Shown one piece after another: positions 57,666 through 64,000 of a stretch of DNA of 64,000 nt; the first letter of the stretch is position 1; the number at the start of each line of letters is the position of its first letter. The stretch lies in the NCBI GenBank assembly GCA_027257055.1, contig JAPVLO010000138.1, positions 6,572,001-6,636,000 of the forward strand, given 5' to 3'. This DNA comes from Cephalopachus bancanus. Lineage: Eukaryota > Chordata > Mammalia > Primates > Tarsiidae. The notes beneath the pieces are model-generated. The model was given only the letters and a program-made list of their open reading frames with translations. It had not been told where the DNA came from and did not search any database. Made by a program: the position numbers and the translations under genes.

Positions 57666-59683
57666 CCCAAACACAGTGACTGATGCTTTATTGAAGGTAT
57701 AAGTTCCAATGATAGGAACATTTAGATATGTATTTCTAAAGGTTTATAAATTTTATAAATTAAAAATAACATTTTAAAAATATCAATATTTATCTTTAAC
57801 AAACTTTTGTCTCTAAGGCATAGTTCATAATTATATTCTAAACTTATAATTTAATTTTGGCAGAAAATCTTGCTATGGTTGAGTCTGAGAAATTTTAATG
57901 CTAAGGCCAGTAAATTAAAAGGATTTATGTTTCTAAGTTTTAAAATCAATCACTAAAAATTTCTCAATTTATAAGTAATTGAGATAATATGTAATGTATC
58001 TTACTGGTGTTCCAATTTGTCTCGAAGTAAAAGAACAATGACTGGTTAACAAGAAGTTTTTTTTTTCCCTATAGAATATCACAATCATTCTATGTGACTC
58101 AAACTGAGAGGTAGTGGCACACATTTTTATATGAAATCTGGTTGCCTAAAAATTTAGATCGTGCATTTCAAGATAAATTTTTCCGATTTCATAGATTTTT
58201 CTCTTCTATTGTTATCTGTAATTTGAAAAAAAAAAGCGGGAGTTTCCTGTGAGATGTTTTGGTTCTTATATTTAGCTAAATTTTCTCCTTTTTCTGTGTC
58301 CTTTCAGTACAATTTTATTCTGTTCCAGGAATTTTCCCTAAATGTTAGGCCCTCACTTGAAATTGCTCTTTTAGTTGGTCAGTTTTGAGTATAAATTTGT
58401 ACTAGACTATGCATATCTCTTCTGACCTTGGGACTAGCCCCTTGCTTTCATGTGACTGGTTTGGATGAAACTTTTCCAAGTTTCAGATGCTGGTCTCAAG
58501 TTAGACTTTAATGTTTTCTTGCAAATAACTGCTGCTTTTGGTTATATTTCTTCTGTTCTTAGGTTCATCTGACACCCCACTGCATTTCCCTGTTTCTCCT
58601 CGAGAGAAGGTGATGCTGAATGTCATGTGCTTGTTGGTGATTTTCCCACTTGTATTTTAAAGTTGTAGAAAATACCTTCTGGATGAGGATTTTTGTACAC
58701 TTTTCTCATGTTATTTTTGGTTTGATACCTAGTTTCGTTGTCTATCTTCATTAGAAGACTCAGATTCAACAATAATACCACCAAGACGGTTCCAGTATTC
58801 TTATAAACATCATTACATCCATTTTTGTGCCCTGCCACCTTTCTCTCTGGCTACAGAATACTAAGCTGAAGACAATGCTTTAATGTCACTTCAACCTACT
58901 CACTGACCAGCCAAAATTAAAACTCTTTTACTGTGTCTTTTGAATAGACATCAAAAATATTATGTGATCATTCTCAAATCAATTTAGAAAAATTAAGATC
59001 ATCATATATTTTAATATAGATAAATGAAGGTACAAAATATAAATAAATACAGAATGGCTGACAGTAAAGAACAATTTGATGTACCTAGATCCTGGTTTTT
59101 AATACAAAAAGGATCATATAGATCTCATAAAATGTCTATTAAATATATCATTAATATGTGTTAGGCTTATTAGAAGACCTGCACTGGCTGGTTGTAGGAT
59201 CATTTGCATTATTTTCTGATTTTGAAAAAGTTTTAATCTTGTGGTCAATTATTTATATTAGATTAAACTTATTTTACATTAACTAGACATGCGTAACTTT
59301 GGTCTTTTTTTCAGGTTGTATAAAATGTCTGGTTCTAAACATGACAAATGTTTTCAACTTTTATTATAATTTCTGATATAATAAGATGTATTTTGACAGA
59401 AAAGATAAAGTTTTGTTTTAGAAAATCCACTATATTCAAAACAAATTCAAAGTTTCCTAAAAAATTATCAAATTACTAAATATTCAAATATAAGCATTTC
59501 ACTCATATTCATTTTAGACATATCTACCTCTTTAATTTAGAGAGTATTTATAAAGATGAACTGGTTGTTAAAATAATGCTACTTTTATTCTTTAACTCCA
59601 AAATGATACATGTATTTTTACCTTTAAACTATTGTACAAAACAATGTACAATTTTATGTATTATAATATAAATCTTATATTAT
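57666..59683. other. 2-kb unique AT-rich stretch
   Basis: Nothing recognised. A 71-codon minus-strand frame at 58623-58838 has no features. Confidence 0.5.
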
Positions 59684-59702
59684 AAAGAAAAATAGAGAAC
59701 AA

Positions 59703-60531
59703 AACCCGAAACCCACAGCTCATAAGAGAGAAGATAGACAAGTGGGACCTTATTAAACTGACAAGCTTCTGCAAAGCCAAAGAAACCATCAAGAGAGCAG
59801 GGAGACAGCCTACAGACTGGGAAAAAGTATTTGCCAACTCCAGGTCTGAAAAAGGCTTAACATCCTGGATCTACAAGGAACTCAAATGTGCTGAAAAGAA
59901 AAAAACAAACAACCCCATTATCAAATGAGCAAAAGATATGAACAGACACTTCACAAAGGAAGACATCCGAGCAGCCAACAAACACATGAAGAAATGTTCA
60001 ACCTCACTAATCATCAGGGAGATGCAAATCAAAACCACACTGAGATACCACCTAACTCCAGTCAGAATGGCAATTATCAACAACTCAAAAAATAACAGCT
60101 GCTGGACAGGGTGTGGCGAAAAGGGAACACTTCTACACTGTTGGTGGGAGTGTAAACTAGTGCAACCTCTGTGGAAAGCAGTGTGGCGATTCCTAAAAGC
60201 TCTAAATACCAACCTCCCATATGACCCCGCAATCCCCCTACTGGGAATATATCCTGAAGAACTCAAATCACTCTATAAAAAAGATACCTGCGCACGTATG
60301 TTTATCGCAGTGTTGTTCACAATAGTAAGAACCTGGAAACAACCATGCTGCCCATCAAAAGAGGACTGGATTAAAAAAATGTGGTACATATACACGATGG
60401 AATACTACGCAGCCATAAAAAAGAACAAAATCATGAATTTCGCAGCAACCTGAATGAAACTAGAGTCTATAATACTGAGTGACATCTCACAGAAACAAAG
60501 AGCCGAGTATCACATGTTCTCACTCATATAA
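59703..60531 (+). pseudogene. L1 ORF2 C-terminal fragment with two stops
   Basis: L1 ORF2 encodes an endonuclease and reverse transcriptase; this copy keeps only the C-terminal part after the reverse transcriptase. The frame is continuous from 59701, through [19 protein letters not shown] and [21 protein letters not shown], to the Cys-rich end [25 protein letters not shown]...[15 protein letters not shown] and [17 protein letters not shown]. It is interrupted only by TGA at 59926-59928 and TGA at 60451-60453. Both stand where the L1 family usually has Trp (TGG). The natural stop TAA is at 60529-60531. There is no frameshift. It is not functional because the endonuclease and catalytic reverse-transcriptase domains are absent. 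Confidence 0.92.
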
Positions 60532-60741
60532 TGGACCTTAAACATCCAATCCAATACTATAAGAAAATGACTGACAGTACTGGGAAACTATGCGGGGAGA
60601 GGGAGATGGGATTAACAGTAGCAAATATCTGTCTGGGTAGGGGGAAACACCTCATATCAACAGGGTGTCTGAATGAAATGTAATTGTATACCTAACCCTT
60701 AACTGTACCCCACAACATCATAATAATAAATAAATAAATAA
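59703..60741 (+). mobile_element. Young L1, 5'-truncated
   Basis: About 1.04 kb of L1 with a 3' UTR ending in ATAATAATAAATAAATAAATAA. The duplication AAAGAAAAATAGAGAACAA (59684-59702) and AAAGAAAAATAGAAACAA (60742-60759) marks the insertion, nearly perfect. Coding sequence is well preserved (see the ORF2 entry). The 3' UTR is shared with the L1 at 611-1291 but not with 37180-37817, so at least two L1 lineages are present. Confidence 0.95.
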
Positions 60742-60759
60742 AAAGAAAAATAGAAACAA

Positions 60760-61135
60760 TTTTCATTCATTCGTGGAGCACTTACAATTTCTTCTATTTT
60801 CTAACTTGTTCTAATTAGATATGGGAACCAATTTTATAAATGGGTAAGATTAATAAGCATGTAGAAACCTTATGCCTTTTCTTAAATTTGCAAAAATAAT
60901 AGTGATAAAGCTGACGGTATACCTACCTACAATTTGCACACATTTTTTCATGCTATGTACATACACTTTTTTAGATGCCAGGTCAATCTTCTAATGGTTA
61001 CTTAATTGTATTACAAAAGTTTCTTATTTAAAAAATGTTTTTGACAAATAATAAAATAACAGCTGTTAATTTTGAGCAATAGTCCCTTTGAATAAAATTT
61101 TTGTTTTCTTCTTTTCTTTATGTTATTCTTTAATT
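60760..61135. other. AT-rich, nothing recognised
   Basis: No feature seen. Confidence 0.5.
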
Positions 61136-61511
61136 TAGGGATCAGCAAATTATGATCTGTGAACCAAAAGCCAGAAAACTACCTGCTGTTATACAGTTCA
61201 CAAGCAGAAAATAGTTTTTACATTTTTAAAATAATTAAACAAACCCAAAGGATACTATTTTATTACATGTGATAATTATATAAAATCCAAATTTCAGTTT
61301 CCATAAAAATTTTAAGGAATAAAGTTTTAGTGGACAAGAGTCTCAATCCATCATTTATACTGGTTTGACATCTAATAAAAGAGTTATAGGTAGTGTGAAC
61401 AAATTTGTACATCACTAGAGTGAAGTTGCTGGGCAAGAAACTCTGTGTGACCCTCAAGTCCCAAAAATATTTACTCTCAGACACTTTACAGAAAAAGTTT
61501 CCTAAGTCCTG
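61136..61511 (+). mobile_element. hAT-type non-autonomous transposon
   Basis: It starts TAGGGATCAGCAAATTATGATCTGTGAACC, a form of 'CAGGGGTCGGCAAACTATGGCCCGCGGGCC'. It ends AATATTTACTCTCAGACACTTTACAGAAAAAGTTTCCTAAGTCCTG, a form of 'ATTTACTATCTGGCCCTTTACAGAAAAAGTTTGCCGACCCCTG'. Ends are inverted repeats. No transposase is present. A 129-codon minus-strand frame within it (61263-61652) is not a gene. Family (Charlie-like hAT) from recognition; subfamily not given. Confidence 0.75.
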
Positions 61512-61798
61512 TTTTAACTTATTCTGTCTCATGTGGATATAGAGAGTATAGGGTTGGTGAGTCTTAAAAACAGCCGTAATAGAAGAATCATGGTTTTTGA
61601 GTTGGAGCAATAAGATGCCAAACAAAAGGGATTGTTCAGTGCTACTGATCACAATTTGTTCTGCTTGATTGAATTACTACTATGAGATGAGTGTGGATTT
61701 GCTCATAGGTAGTTGAATAACCCAGATGACTGAGTTTTTTGGATTTTTTGAGCCTTGTAGATTTGCATTTCTTCTTCTTCCTTTTTATTTTTACTTCT

Positions 61799-64000
<2,202 letters not shown>

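Noticed and set aside
59938..60453. 171-codon plus-strand open frame as a host gene
   Set aside because: Its sequence is the C-terminal part of L1 ORF2 inside an element with target duplication and A-rich tail.

Overview
The window is 64 kb of AT-rich, repeat-laden vertebrate nuclear DNA. I find no protein-coding gene, rRNA, tRNA or CRISPR array. Seven-SL-derived Alu elements show it is from a primate. The youngest Alus carry a one-base-shorter left arm (CTCAGCCTG, not CTCACGCCTG), an ACAATAAATC linker and, in the newest copies, a five-base deletion before GAGACC. This is not the human Alu lineage. Together with a young L1 whose 3' end is not the human type, it points to a strepsirrhine primate (loris, galago or lemur); tarsier is not excluded. 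The region is either intergenic or deep inside an intron.

Layout: (1) 0.6-6.2 kb, L1 pieces, two Alus and an L2 split by another repeat. (2) 6.7-12.3 kb, two LTRs of class I endogenous-retrovirus type. One is on the minus strand. The other is on the plus strand, with CCAAT boxes, a TATA box, a polyadenylation signal, a proline-tRNA-like primer site and an unusual tandem leader repeat, followed by 1.8 kb of unclassified sequence ending at a polyadenylation signal and A-run. (3) 13-16 kb, Alus and two microsatellites. (4) 16.8-20.8 kb, mostly unique. (5) 20.8-29.6 kb, old L1M, MaLR LTR, L2, three DNA transposons and a decayed mariner. (6) 30-37 kb, mostly unique with L2, a young Alu and an old MaLR LTR. 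(7) 37.2-39.1 kb, two L1 3' ends in opposite orientation around an Alu. (8) 40.7-48.4 kb, L1, Alu, DNA transposons, L2 and MIR. (9) 49.7-52.2 kb, a nearly complete MaLR retroelement (LTR-internal-LTR) on the minus strand. (10) 53-59.7 kb, one Alu and long unique AT-rich DNA with a candidate conserved non-coding element near 57.2-57.7 kb. (11) 59.7-60.7 kb, the youngest-looking L1, with only two stops in its remaining ORF2. (12) 61.1-64 kb, a hAT element and a free 7SL-like monomer, then unique DNA.

There is no operon-like or pathway relationship among the features. What the window records is a layered history of insertion: MIR/L2, then DNA transposons and MaLR, then L1 and Alu. Family assignments come from recognising motifs by eye. 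No database was searched, and subfamily names are given only where I am reasonably sure.
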